From contig QANU01011207.1 of the NCBI GenBank assembly GCA_003254905.1, forward strand, positions 1,108,449-1,172,448: a stretch of DNA of 64,000 bases, read 5' to 3'. How positions within the stretch are numbered: position 1 is the stretch's first letter; each line of letters opens with the position of its first letter. This document shows, one piece after another, positions 21,702 to 34,498 of the stretch. This DNA is from Nissolia schottii (Eukaryota > Streptophyta > Magnoliopsida > Fabales > Fabaceae). The position numbers and the translations under genes were made by a program. The notes below the pieces were generated by a model. The model made no database searches and was not told the DNA's origin. It saw only the letters and a program-made list of their open reading frames with translations.

Positions 21702-23549
21702 CAAAAAATAACAATTAATAATAATAACTAAAAAAAAGAAGCCCCTCTTTATTTTTTTCTGGGGGGAATTTGTTGGTGGTGGAAAGGAGTTAAGTGAAGG
21801 AAGAAAAAAAAAAAGAAAGTAAGAGAGAAGAACAAAAGAAGGATTTTTATTGTTTTTTGGGTTCTTGTTTGATTCAGTTTGAGGTGGTTGGTTGTGGGTT
21901 GAGGTGGGTTGTGTGTGAATAATGACTGGAAAACTAAGTAGCACCAACAGACATTTGATTTGACTTTAGTTTATGTGCCAATACTTGAATGGGGGAGTGT
22001 CTTTAGACTACTACTACTACTAATGGCTCAAGATGAAGAGCATTATCATTTATCAGTGTGTGTTTATGATGTGATTTATGTTATGGTAATTATAATGCCC
22101 AATGGCTGTCTTTGTTTTGTTTTTGCTCTTCTTTTTCTTTCTTGCTTTTATGTCACTTTAATCATTTGTCTCTTGAGAAAATCAAGGGTAATAAGCCATG
22201 TTACTGTTAGTTAAAGTGTATCAACATGAGGATAGTCCAGAAATAAATAAGTCCTTTTTTTTTATTCTATTTGAGACTCAACGAAAAAATATATATAAAA
22301 AAAAACTTGTATTGAGATGGGTAATTACAATATCTTGAATTTAAATAATTGGTTTTAACAATAATAAAATCTGATTATTAGTATAAGAAAAAAAAAAAAG
22401 TAGTTAAGGTTCACCCACACAGAAATTATGGTGAGTTTGTTTCAGTTTATTTATTTAAAAGAAAAGGAAAAATGATTTCATTTGTTTTGTCCAGTCTAAT
22501 TGGACCCTATTGCTTGCATTGCAATCCAGATTTTTTAGGGCAAAATCCACTTTACCTTCATACTAGCAATGTACCTATTGTGGGCCTTATGTTACTAAGC
22601 CTATACCATGATGTAGCATGCTGATATTGGACCTCAATGCTCTATTGATGTTTGCCCCAGCCCTATTGATGGACTTTGACTTTACTTATAATTTTTTCCC
22701 CATAAATATCCTTCCACCGAAAATAATTCTAATCACGTCACTTAAAATATAAGCGATTCTCTCACCGAAGACTTAAATTGTGACTCGTAATATTGTGGTA
22801 TAGAGAATGTGGATCAAGAATATATCCTCACTTGATTTTCCAATCCTAATTATAACCAAAATTAATGATCCCTTAAAGGTTCAAGAATTATATATCCTTC
22901 CCAAATGTATCTTGCTTGCCCTCAATGCCAAATAGATAGGGTGGTTGTTAATTTTAGCCCAAATTGTCGGTCTTAATCCCTGGCCAAAAATGTGAGGGGA
23001 CAATTCATGTCTGCCCAATCACTATTGATTCCACTTGCGGCCTGAAAAATAAAATAAAATAAATTAGAAATGCTTCTCGTTGAGGACGTGTCATATATTA
23101 GGTGAATTTTGGAAATATTTATAATTTAGGTAGTGTCTCATTTTTAAATCTTTAGTATTTATAATTTATATTCAAGTTGTCAATAGAACAATATCACAAT
23201 ATAAAAATTGCTCTAAAAATTTAGTTGGTTCAAGTACTTTGCTACTTTCCTTTTAAGTAAAGTCTTTATGTTTTCATGTTTTACGTTCAAATTTTGTGAA
23301 TAAAAATGAATTGATATCAAAAAAAATTTATCTTTTAACTCAACTCAAACTAAATTAGTTAAATTTTGAAAATTGGTGACCAAAATATTTTACCTTTCAA
23401 CTTTACTTGAATTAGTATAAGTCTATAATGACCCTAAATTACTGATAGTTGACATCAAAATTCATAGCATAATAATTCACTCAAATATTTTTTTCATATT
23501 CACTAACACCTAAAAAGTGTAACACACTCTAAAAAGAGGAAAAGAATTT

Positions 23550-23760
23550 CTCAACACAACACCTTTATTCATAAATTCTTATGCCCCATAACTTAGATGT
23601 ATAAGCATTTTCATACATAAAATTACTTGAACTCATATACTCTCGTGCACCATAACTAGGATGCATGAACACTTGATGATACTAAAAGGATTAATATGAT
23701 AACTTAATACACCATATATAACTTGGATGTATTAACACTCATTTTGATCCTAAAAGGATA
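23550..23760. repeat. Degenerate ~65-85 bp tandem repeat
   Basis: The phrase CCATAACTTAGATGTATAAGC recurs in altered form as CCATAACTAGGATGCATGAAC and ATAACTTGGATGTATTAAC, about 85 and 70 bp apart. Only three weak copies; origin unknown. Confidence 0.4.
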
Positions 23761-24174
23761 CTTAGAACAAGTATATGGCTTGTCTTTATACAAACATTCT
23801 ACAACGCTTATATACAAGCCTTATAGATAAACATTATCAACTTATCCAAACACTTATAACATTTTATAAATATAATGAGTTGTAGATAAATATTATCAAC
23901 GTGCAAACTTTGATTAATCAAGCTTTGATTAAATATCCACCAAATAATGACAGTTCACACTTATATAGTTCATATATAAAAAAGGAAAATAAGAGGAGCT
24001 AGTTCCTCCTAAATCCACGTGTAGCTATTAAGCCTAAACCTCTCTCGCACGGAAACAACAATCAACTTCTCTCTAATATTTCACCAAAGATATAATTTAA
24101 TCAATATCATCCCATAATACAAGTACATAAAGAAATATTATGAACCAAAGCATGCATATATAAATGTAGAGGCA

Positions 24175-24290
24175 AATATATATATATATATATATANATC
24201 CCTGTGGATACGACTATACCCGACTATACTGCAATTGGATTCCTTGAGAATCTGAAAGCTGTAAAGAAGGATATATATATATATATATAA
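24175..24290. repeat. (AT)n runs with one undetermined base
   Basis: Two TA runs (about 24178-24196 and 24272-24289) lie 75 bp apart. The base at 24197 is N, directly after the first run, which points to a sequencing or assembly problem in the microsatellite. Confidence 0.8.
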
Positions 24291-25184
24291 AATAAACGAT
24301 TGAATGATTAAGAAAATCAAAACATAGTCAATTTTCCAGCATTCTAACAACTTAATTTTGGGTTGAATTTATTCATTGTTGATAATCTCCATTCATTCTT
24401 ATCCAAACTACGAAATTGGGCACTTTTATTTTTGCTGCCATAATTGGAACCTTTTTTTGATTCAGCGTAGGAATGCACTAAAATTCGATCCAGCAGACAA
24501 AATAAATCCCGTTGGCCTATCTAACACCAACATCAATAAAAAAGGATGTTGTGAACACTCATTTTACATAGGACATCACGTTACTTTACACTTTATTTAT
24601 TATTAAATGAGATCTTAATAAAGTATAAATATCATTAAAATCTCATCAATCTAATAATGAGTGGAGTATGAATTCACACTGTGTTTTATACAAAATAAAT
24701 CTAAATAGCGTAGCTTAAAATGATATTATTCTACCAATTAATACATGCAAGTGTTAAGTTTATGGTTAATGACTTAATTTGACCAATTAATCCAACAAAA
24801 TGTTATGGAATTTGATTCGGTCAACTCTAGACAAGATAAGACACCTGGTTTCTCACCATTTGCCACAGTACTTTATTGCATGCACTCATTCATTTCAACC
24901 GATAACACAAACAAAAGTTTGTGATCATTTCATGGTGATGTTTCTTAGGGTACAACTCATCATTGTAACCTAATTAAGGGGCAAGCATATGAGCCCAACA
25001 CTAGTCAGTGCCTTCTACAATAATGTCAAATATAAGGAGGAAAAACAAAAGATTCAACTATTATGAGTGTGGTCTCTGTTCAAAAGAACATTAGATTTGC
25101 TTTTCACATTGTGAAAAGAAAGAGATCTCACCCTTTTAAGTGAAGAGTACACTCTCATTTTAAGTTTATGAAAACTTTCTTTAT

Positions 25185-25565
25185 GTAACATCAGTTTAAT
25201 CCTTAATTTTTTTATTTGCATCAAATAAGTCCTTAAAAATTAAAATATGATATCGCTTTAGTTCTTCAAAAAGACTATTTGATTTCTCCCTTTTAAAAAA
25301 AAAGTTTGGGTTTAAACTATGGCACCGCAATGATTAAGTTTTCATAGACCTGTTTAATTTGATGCAAAATTATTTTTAAAAAAATTAAAGTGATGCCAAA
25401 ATTTAATTTGGAGAAAAATATAATTTGATGCCAAATGATGACTAGTTCTAAGGACTAATATGATACCATAATTAATTTTACGAAATTTAATGTAAAAATA
25501 TTTTAGAGATTAAATTGATGTCGCAAAACATTCAGGGATGAAAGTGTTAGTTTAATCTTAACTAA
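25185..25565. repeat. Degenerate MITE-like repeat
   Basis: The left end (ACATCAGTTTAATCCTTAA) and the inverted right end (AACACTTTCATCCCTGAA, then ACATCAATTTAATCTCTAAA) share phrasing, and the interior repeats variants of AGGACTAA..TGATG. Similar phrases occur at 38.55-38.74 kb and, more weakly, at 42.7-43.1 kb. A decayed non-autonomous element is likely; boundaries approximate. Confidence 0.35.
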
Positions 25566-26280
25566 ATGTTTGTATATACTTAACCAACAAATATATTTGT
25601 ACATACTCTTTCAGCAAATTTATGACAAAAGTTTATAGTTAAAATTTTGATAGATTATATATACTAGTGGGAATCAAAATAGTTATATAAATAAATTTAA
25701 GTTAAGTTAATTTAAACTTAAAATTATACCATTAAATTTTTCATTAATTATTAGTTATAAATTTGTGTGATATTATATCTTGATTAATTTTAGAATTAGT
25801 TTCTTGTCAAATGCATTAAATTAAATCAATTGTTAAAAAGGATTATTGATAGTGCTTCTGGTTTAATCAATTAATTTTCTATTTTGCAAATTATCCATTA
25901 AAATACTTTTTGATAATATATCATTGGGAAAGTTTATTAATAAAATATAAAATATTTATGTAAAAATGTAGTCTGTATTGTGTGCTCATGTCCTGAAAAT
26001 TTTATATATATATATATATGATTCTAGTGAAATTTCATATTTCACTATCATAGGATCTTTTTCTTTTTACGTTTTGAGCCTTTCTTATCTAACTTTTTGT
26101 TCTTTAAGAGTTTGACAAATATGGTAGCATTCTTAGTTGGTGATGTTCATGCATTTCCTTGACCACCCAAGAAAACAGAAGCTATTGTATCCATGGCTAC
26201 TAAATTAATCTTTTTTTTTTATACTCGAGATTCTGTAACGAAGTGAATTTGGCATAAGAGGAATTATGGAGAGAATTAAT

Positions 26281-26534
26281 TGTTATATTTTTGCGTATTT
26301 TTCTGTATTTGTTGCATATGAATTACAAATAAGGGATAAGGTGAGATAGAAATCCTCATAAGGGAGGAGATGAACTAAGAGAGAAGAGAGAAATATCCTA
26401 GAGAGAGGGTAAGATCAACCAAATACAATTTTCATACTCAATGTAATACCCTTCTTCCCTTATTTATACTAATTTTGATCTCCACTAACTGAATCAATTT
26501 TTATTTGAGTCTTTATTTACTTAGGTCCGTTACA
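26281..26534 (-). mobile_element. Solo-LTR-like fragment
   Basis: On the minus strand it starts TGTAACGGACC and ends ATATAACA, and it carries a TATAAATAAGGG promoter-like box about 100 bp in. Size 254 bp. No internal region or 5-bp duplication is visible. A fossil LTR of Copia type is the best guess. Confidence 0.4.
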
Positions 26535-29500
26535 GATTTAAACCCCAGACTACTTTATTTGACTAAAACAAGTGTTGAACCAATTGAAAAAACTAATTCT
26601 TGAAAACCGAAGTCTTTAATTTTTTTTTAATACAAGAATAACAATTAGTGTTTCATACATGGATTTTCTTGTCATCACGTGGTTCGTTTTATAACAATTT
26701 GTAAAATTAGAGTTCCTTATAAAAATTTACATTAGTATGAGTCAAATTTTGGAAATTATATTTTAAAAAATTGATCTAAAAAATAAATAAAATTGGTGTG
26801 GCTCGTGTTAGTTATGCAAGTTTGGGACATGTCTGAAATCGGAATTATAGAATCCGATTTTAGCTTGTCCCATTAGAATCTCATGTCAAATCATGTTAGT
26901 TATTCTTTTATTTTCTAGAATCGAATTTAAGAAATTCGATTTCTGAACTAACTAATTTCTGAACTAACTCATAAAAATAATTTTCTCATCTCTCCCATAT
27001 CACACAATAAACTCCTTCCAAACTCATCCAAACATGATTAACCCATCCAACTTTGAATTAATTGACCGAAAATTGAAGGGCGCAACGTCCTTATTGAAAC
27101 AAATGTCAAAAGATATATAGCCCAAAATTAGTGTTTATCAAATTATTTTATATAATCTTTAAAATGTAACAAAAATATCATCTTTAGTCGTCACGTTCTC
27201 TTTATTTGAACTTGACTATCACATTGTCTTAGCTTTTTTTTCCCTTTTAATTTTGCTTTAAACACAGTTGGAAACTATTAATTAATAGGATTGATCATGT
27301 TTACGCCATTTTTTTTGACCAAATAAATAATATATGGTGGCATTGATCTTGATCAGGTCGTTAATAAAAACTGTTCTAAAGAGTAATAAAGCGTCACAAT
27401 CCAATTATTCTTTATTTTCTGATTTGCTCAAAATAAGTAAAAGACAATATGCCTTTTCTGCTAAAGCATGCCTTACATATTAAAGGACCTATTTTCAATT
27501 TTTATCCTTTTTTTTGGTAGTGCTATTAATTTTCAATTGTTTTAACGGTACACTTCCCATTATGATTAATTTTGGCACTGTAGTCCAATGTTATATATAT
27601 TGCATATCCTTTCATAATACAATCTTTTTGTGCTAATTAAGAGTGTTAAGTCGACAGAAAACTAGTCCCAATTAATTTAGAAACCATATTAATTTAGAAT
27701 TTTGTGAGACAACCAACAATATTGATTCTCTTCAATACAAGAGGATGATATGAATATGTTTTTGGTTTTTGGTCAAAATTGCATTATATTTTTATTGTAG
27801 AAAATCCAGCTCACACCCAATGATATAAAAGTTAGGCTTTTTTTTCGATAAGATATGAAAGTTAGGCTTATAATAAATAATTTTAATTTCATAACTAACC
27901 TAAATACAAATATCGCAGCTGCAGAATCAATCAAGGTGAAATTGGTTAAAGTAGCATGTGTCTTCTTCTCTTAATCAATAATCTCAGGTTTGAGTGTAAA
28001 TAAAAAAGGTTCTATATCTCCTATAAGAGGGTATATAGTCATGTTCTTGACAATAAAGTTTGAAAACCTGGTTTTCAATCAAAACCTAAGTAACATTAAC
28101 ACAGACACATGACATGAGACATAATGATATATCAATTTTAAAAATTTATAGGACACATACACAACATATATACGTATATAATATTCAAGATTTATAATAA
28201 TATTGGATGTTTTTATTTGTGTTAAACTATCAATTTCTAAATTTGTTTCTTAATATATGGAGTATTCTAAATAGTTTCATGTGTACATATTTATTAATTT
28301 TTTAAGAGCCCATATTATTATAATTTGTTTAGTACTTAAAATATTTTATTTGAACACTACCTAGACATGACTCAATATATTTTTGGATATAACTTATGCA
28401 TGCACGTATATGACAACTCATAAACTTTTTATTTAGATATTTTTGGACATCTAAGACACGAATGTCAGATAAGTATCGGACGATTATCATCAAGTGTCAG
28501 TATTTACGATGTATCGAACACGCAAACACAAAAATCTCACAAAATATATGTGATTCTTATATCTTCTATCGAAACACATTATTTTTTGTATGTGATGATT
28601 GAGGGGTATTCAAGTTAACCATGCCATAGGGTTAATGGATGTCATTATTCTAGTTAAAATCACCTTTACTTCTTGGGGGACTTACTTTTAGTATTATTGA
28701 GCTTTTTAATGAGACAAAGTTGGTGGTCCTTCTTGAATCCTATCCCTCTCATACATTGAGAGCAAGTTGGTGACCAAAATAGTGGAATAGCATGTATACA
28801 ATGAAAAAAACCTCCTTGGTTTCTGTCTATGATTGGAGGATTTATATTGCACTTTGGTGGTGTTCGTGTGGGATGCACACTCCCTCCCCATTATTTAATT
28901 TTATCTGATTTTCCCACTCTTTGCTTTTTCTCATTGCACTAATTAGTGCTATCCTCTTCAGCAATCCATATATATTAATGAGGCATTTTTTTCTTATTTA
29001 TTTACTTCTGTTTTTTTTCTAACTACATTAGGTTATGATGGGCAATTAAAATGGAAGTTGTTATTATGGACTCTAGTTGACAATGGATCTTACATGTGAC
29101 AATATATCAACTACACTACTCATTTTATAATATTTATATATTTTAAATTATGTTGTGAATCACTATTAATATATTGCCACTAGTCTGAACCCAAATCTAT
29201 AGTAACTTAACTCATTTAAATTACTAAAACCATGCAATCAAGTTCTAGAGGTGTGATTAGTAGCTAAACTGTGGTCATTATGAGGGTATAGCAAGAATGA
29301 TAATCTTATTTTAGGGAATGGATTCATTACTCCAATAGTAAATCTTGTACACTCATTTTATTGGATAACATTTGGTAATCAATAAATTTTAATGTAATTT
29401 CATTGTAAAATTTACATAATCATTCCAGTCATACTAATCAAATTAGTTAATTTTTAAAATAATAATTAAGGGTAAAGGGATGATTGTCATCAACAAATTC

Positions 29501-29540
29501 ATCGTATTGGCTAGTTACACACTCCTATGTTAATTAAAAA

Positions 29541-29982
29541 GTAAATTGCATAAACTACCTTTGAGATTAGGTAAAATTGCAATTAACTTTAAATTATGTA
29601 AAAAATTCCAGTTCATCTTAATTTTTCATTATGACCAATCATCAATTAGGTTTCTATTTTCATTTTTTGTGTTTTCTATTTTCAAAAGTTTGTGAAAGAA
29701 ATAAAGAAAACAATGAAAATAACAAAATAATATCTAATGTTCCAGACTTTTGGGAATGAAATAGCGAACATAAAAAATAAAAATAAGAAATAAAATTCTA
29801 TTGTTTTCATTAGCCTAACACAAAACACACGAAATGAAATGAAAATAAAAACTTAACATATCATTGATGATTAGTTGCACTAAAAAAAATAAAATGAAAT
29901 ATTTTTTTTTATATAGTTTGTGATGGAGTGCAATTTTGTCAATCACAAAGATAATCAAAAATAATTTTTGTAATTTACCCTG
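29541..29982. mobile_element. Mutator-like MITE
   Basis: The ends GTAAATTGCATAAACTACC and (inverted) GGGTAAATTACAAAAATTA start long imperfect inverted repeats that extend over 100 bp. Flanks AATTAAAAA and AATTAAATA look like a 9-bp target-site duplication with one mismatch, as in Mutator-type insertions. Non-coding, about 440 bp. Confidence 0.55.
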
Positions 29983-30514
29983 AATTAAATAAACTTATGC
30001 ATTTGTCATGGGCAGAGGCTATACAAAGTCAAACTCTTTTGATAGTGTGAGCACATGATTAGAGTAAATCTGGCAACAGATATAATTTGATACTATACAA
30101 ACAAGTTGGGATTAATAACAAAATCATCAGTTCTTCTCGGTTCTCAACAAAATATCTTCAACTAAAATACTAAGAACTGAATAGTGATTAGTCATTATAT
30201 CTACTTTTAAATATATTGCTAATCATTCAGTAGAATAGCTAATCAATTTATACTAATTAAAAATATAAAACTATTCTCTTTTCTTGTGACTTTTTTTTTT
30301 GTTTCCTTGAAGTAGATTGCAAGTGTGCCACTAATTAAATGGGCGTGCATGCTTAACAGTGAATAATGAGTATAGAGATATCCATTCATTTTGTTATTAG
30401 ATTTGATATGAAAATCTCTGTTTCTATTTTTATTTATTGTTTTCATTTTTTACATTTTTTTTTGTTTTTTTGTTTTCCCAAGATTTTGTAAAAGAATTGA
30501 TGAAAATAAGAAGA

Positions 30515-30775
30515 GAAAATACCCTAATTAGTCATTGAACTTTTCATTGTCACTCGCACTAGTCCCTCGACAAAATAATTGCCCTCATTGGTCATTGAAC
30601 GCCCACAATTGATCCTGAACATTTTAATCTTTACCATCATTCCCTAGACATTTTAGATAGAATGACTAATGAGGGTAACATTTAAAATGATTAGGGATCA
30701 ATTGGAGATTTTCTTTTTGAGGGGCTAATGTGAAGATTAATAAAAAGTTTAGTGATCAACTAGAGCATTCCTTAG
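30515..30775. mobile_element. Foldback MITE, Mutator-like
   Basis: About 261 bp. Left text TAATTAGTCATTGAACTTTT mirrors the inverted right text TAGTTGATCACTAAACTTTT, and the match continues through CACTAGTCCCTC / CATTAGCCCCTC. Flanks ATAAGAAGA and ATAAGAAAA resemble a 9-bp duplication with one mismatch. Confidence 0.55.
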
Positions 30776-30784
30776 ATAAGAAAA

Positions 30785-33038
30785 TTGTTTTGCTTGGTGA
30801 TGGAATCTTAGCATATTCTGTTATGTGCTGTAACAATCGTATTGGAGTAGAGTAGTCCTTAATTATCTCTAACCGAGATTTAAATTTTTTAACTTGAATT
30901 ATGCTAATAATAATTATGATTTACGATATACTTGACACATGACTACTATGGGTAAGGTTTACTCTGAACTCAAGTATATATTAACATTACTCTTAAGTTA
31001 TTGACAATATTTATATGTAGCTCACGTGGATCATATTCATCAATAAGCATGCACAAGCAGCAAACCTATTAGTTCATATTTTTCATGTTTTTCCTTTTGT
31101 GTGTAATTTTCACACATCTAACTGAATTACTCATACATGTAATCATAGGCCAATAATAACATGCATGTTACACTCCCAAAACTCAGGCTCACATGATTTT
31201 CCCATTTAGTTCCCAAATGCCACACGAAACTTCTTTTGTGCCAATCCTTGTAATATTGTAACTGAAGGAACATGATAATGTACTTTTTCTCCCTTAGTTT
31301 TTGCACGTGAAGAGAGTCAGTTGCATATGAGGTTATCAATACCCTTGTCATTGTCTGATTCATGCCTTCTTTATGGCTCAGGTCAGGTAAAAACTGCCTT
31401 AAATTTGTTTTAAGATAAAATAGATGACGTTGGTTTTTTTTGCTAAGTGAAAAGTTTAGGAAAGTTTGACCACTCGAACCCACGTTATTTTGATATATGA
31501 ATTATTTTTTTACCAACTGTGTCAACCATTTTTGGTGGTTTTTATTATTTAAGTTTTTTCATTTTTTTAATCTAAATCATCAATATCTAAAGTCAACTCT
31601 GCATAATTTGACTTGAGTTGTGTCGGTTTATTATGGAGTAAAGCTCTATTAGAGCTAGTTTTTTATTATCCACGATTCTCGAACTCATACCGACCAAACA
31701 TTACCATTTTACCTTATTGTCCCTTCTCAATTGTAATATACTACATAATATACCCATATGTTCTTTAATGTTAGTCATTTTTACTTTTTTTAAGTTTATT
31801 CATAATTTAACGGATTTAAAAGTGGGGGAGGAGAAGCATATATGTATCCAAGCCCTTTAATTGGTTGGCTTCCATTAATTCAATCTTTACTTTGTTTTAT
31901 TTTCATCCCTCACCTAATAATTCAATACCCTTTATCCTTAATTGCTTCTGGGATTCACTGAAGTACTCTATTGGTTGGAGAAGCTCTTTTATCTGATCAA
32001 AAGTCTCTACATTTATGATTTGGAACTTTACAAAAGAGGTGCTGTTATCTTTTATGAGCAAAAGGAGTGATATTACATCTCAAATATTTTGTTGTGCCAC
32101 TTTTTTTACTACTCTCTGTTGTAAATACAGTTGCTGAATCTTCATTAACATTATTTAATTGGGTGTCTATCTATGGTCTTTTAACAACTTAGTTAAGAGC
32201 ATCTCTGTTTTCTTTTCTAACTTTCGCATGTTTAGTTCTGAAAAATGATATCCCATCTGTGGATTCGGTAGATGCCCTCTAATAGAATCATGTGAGATTC
32301 CTAAGCACTGCTTAGTATTTTTTTAGATTCCAATTAACTACTAATAAAAAAGAATAAGGATTCCAATTAACTTGGTTCAAGTTAGGTTGACACGTTCTAA
32401 GAGTGTTAGTTTTTTTTTATTCACAATATTTGAACGGGAGACATTGTTTAACAGAAACAAGTGTCAAAACACTTGAATCAATCAAACATTGTTACTTTAT
32501 ACGGTTCTTAATTTGTTAACGTTTTTTCATATAATAATTGCATGCCTCAATTTTTTTATAGAGCATGATCTCTCTTGCTCATATTTCACCATGTTAGCAG
32601 ACTCACTTTTCTACATATCCAAGGCCAAAAACTCAACTAATTTGCAAAGCACTAAGCCCGGTTGAAGTAAATAATCTCTCAAAAGTACACTATGTCCCAA
32701 TAATTATCCTTTTAACTATGTTACATGAGTGATCTTCCCCTCTTTTTTGATACATTCTTCAGTAAGTGAGGCAACATTAATTTACTACTCTAATTCATGC
32801 AAGTTTCAATTAAGTGAATATGAAATCTTTTTTTATCTTTTTGATTAGTGGGCTTGCCCCACTTTTGCCTCCAACATAGCAGATTTTCATCCATAAATAC
32901 CCTGCTTCTTGGTAGCGTGTGTCACCCACACTTTCTCCATACTTTCTCTTCTCTTCTCTTCTTTCTTTCTTTCTTCTTTCTCCTTCTTCCTCGTAATTGT
33001 TATCTTTTTCCACTCTCAAGTGGCTTTAACTCTTTCTC
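30785..33038. other. Gene-free region and VTL promoter
   Basis: No supported gene. A 118-codon open frame at 31127-31483 (-) has no recognisable domain. The last 150 bp form the VTL promoter and leader: a TATA-like CATAAATACC at about 32891-32900 and a pyrimidine-rich leader (CTTTCTTTCTTTCTTC type) at about 32930-33000. Confidence 0.5.
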
Positions 33039-33722
33039 ATGGCATCCAATCAGGCACCCCTCAACCAAACCAAACAAGTCCTTCCAAACAATGACCTTGA
33101 GCAACAAGCAACAACAACAACCACCCTTGAGATCGAAACCAAGGACTTTGACTACTCTAAGAGGTCTCAATGGCTGCGAGCCGCTGTCTTGGGGGCCAAT
33201 GATGGGCTGGTCTCGACAGCGTCTCTGATGATGGGCGTTGGGGCGGTCAAGCAAGACATCAAGGCCATGATCCTTACTGGGTTCGCCGGTTTGGTGGCCG
33301 GTGCTTGCAGCATGGCCATAGGGGAGTTTGTGTCTGTGTACTCACAATTGGACATAGAGGTTGCACAGAAGAAAAGAGAGAATGAAAGAGGGAATGTTAG
33401 AGGCAGAGAAGATATTGCTGATTCTGAAGCAGAGGAAGAAAGCTTGCCGAACCCTTTGCAAGCGGCAGCAGCATCGGCTTTGGCCTTTTCTGTTGGTGCA
33501 ATGGTGCCATTGCTGTCTGCATCATTTATAAGGGAATACAAGGTGAGGCTTGGTGTGGTTGTGGCTGCAGTGAGCTTTGCTTTGGTGGTGTTTGGTTGGT
33601 TAGGTGCAGTGTTGGGTAAGGCTCCTGTGTTGAGGTCTTCTACAAGGGTATTGGTTGGAGGTTGGATAGCCATGGCCATCACTTTTGGCCTAACCAAGCT
33701 CATAGGATCAAGTGGCCTCTAG
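33039..33722 (+). CDS. Vacuolar iron transporter homolog (VTL, nodulin-21 type)
   Basis: Intronless, 227 aa, CCC1/VIT1 family. The hallmark first helix RAAVLGANDGLVSTASLMMG spans residues 47-66; five membrane segments are predicted at about 48-68, 76-100, 142-164, 170-192 and 204-223. Between helices 2 and 3 there is only a short charged loop (IEVAQKKRENERGNVRGRED), so the large cytosolic metal-binding domain of VIT1 is missing. This is the mark of the plant VTL/nodulin-21 branch. Such proteins move Fe or Mn into vacuoles or, in legume nodules, symbiosomes. No tissue clue is present in the sequence. The Thr-rich N-terminus (residues 25-29) comes from an ACA repeat. Confidence 0.92.
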   Translation: MASNQAPLNQTKQVLPNNDLEQQATTTTTLEIETKDFDYSKRSQWLRAAVLGANDGLVSTASLMMGVGAVKQDIKAMILTGFAGLVAGACSMAIGEFVSVYSQLDIEVAQKKRENERGNVRGREDIADSEAEEESLPNPLQAAAASALAFSVGAMVPLLSASFIREYKVRLGVVVAAVSFALVVFGWLGAVLGKAPVLRSSTRVLVGGWIAMAITFGLTKLIGSSGL

Positions 33723-34498
33723 TTTTACCTTTGTAAACAGTGTTTTTGCATGTATGTCATGTTGATTATGCAGCTATATATACATACTATATATCTCCCT
33801 TTCTCTTCTTGTAAGGTCCTCATTTGTTTCTTTTTACTAGAAATGATGAGATGAGGGATAAGTTGAAGAAAAAGTTGTCCTGGTTCTTTAGCATATAAAG
33901 AGGGTATAAGGTGTTTCAAAGCCTTGTGTAATTTGTATAAATGCAGAAGCGATCTTTTTTTGTGTATGATAATATTGGTAAAGCTTGAGGTGTTTCAGTG
34001 ATGAACTGGATGGAGAGCTGGAGATGTTATCCTTTTGAATCAGTGAACTGTGATGGCTAAGTAGATGGAGAATTGCAATCATAGAGAGATAGAAATTATC
34101 TTTGATTAATTGACTCTGGAATAAAGGGAAACAAATGCCTTTTTTTTAATAATAAAAACAACATTAAATGGAACATCTTGGAAGAATTGAACTTTTTGGA
34201 AATAAAGTATCTTATTCAAGTCTCAAACTATTAAACTTAAGTAGAAATTTTCAGTTGTTTTTAAAGTAAGGAACTTGTTATGTGTAAAGTTTAAGAAATA
34301 AAAGTGATCCATATTCATTAATATGTCAAATAATGAATCGATCAAAACAAGAGAATCTCTTACCCTCACACGTCGTAAGAGTAGGAATGTCATTTGATGT
34401 GTCCCAAAATCCGTTCAAATGACAAGGTTCAACCAAAAGTGATGGCCCATGTCTAGCATCTTAACAGAATTCACAAGAATTTTGGGCTAATTGGTAAT
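33723..34498. other. VTL 3' flank
   Basis: 3' UTR of the VTL gene followed by AT-rich DNA. No gene or named repeat seen. Confidence 0.5.

Larger units (their letters stand above)
21702..29540. other. Gene-free AT-rich region, left part
   Basis: About 7.8 kb with no supported gene. It starts with the bZIP leader and promoter. It holds weak repeats (23.5-23.8 kb, 25.2-25.6 kb), an LTR-like fragment at 26.3-26.5 kb, (AT)n runs near 24.2 kb and one undetermined base at 24197. Short open frames such as that at 28666-28878 (-) lack splice or family support. Confidence 0.6.

Noticed and set aside
28700-28870. Possible microRNA hairpin
   Set aside because: I looked for known plant miRNA sequences and for a clean fold-back and found neither.
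28666-28891. Cys/Pro-containing minus-strand frames
   Set aside because: Considered as a small secreted protein, but there is no signal peptide and no consistent start or splice context.
31127-31483. 118-codon minus-strand frame
   Set aside because: No domain, signal peptide or flanking splice support; it probably arises by chance in AT-rich DNA.
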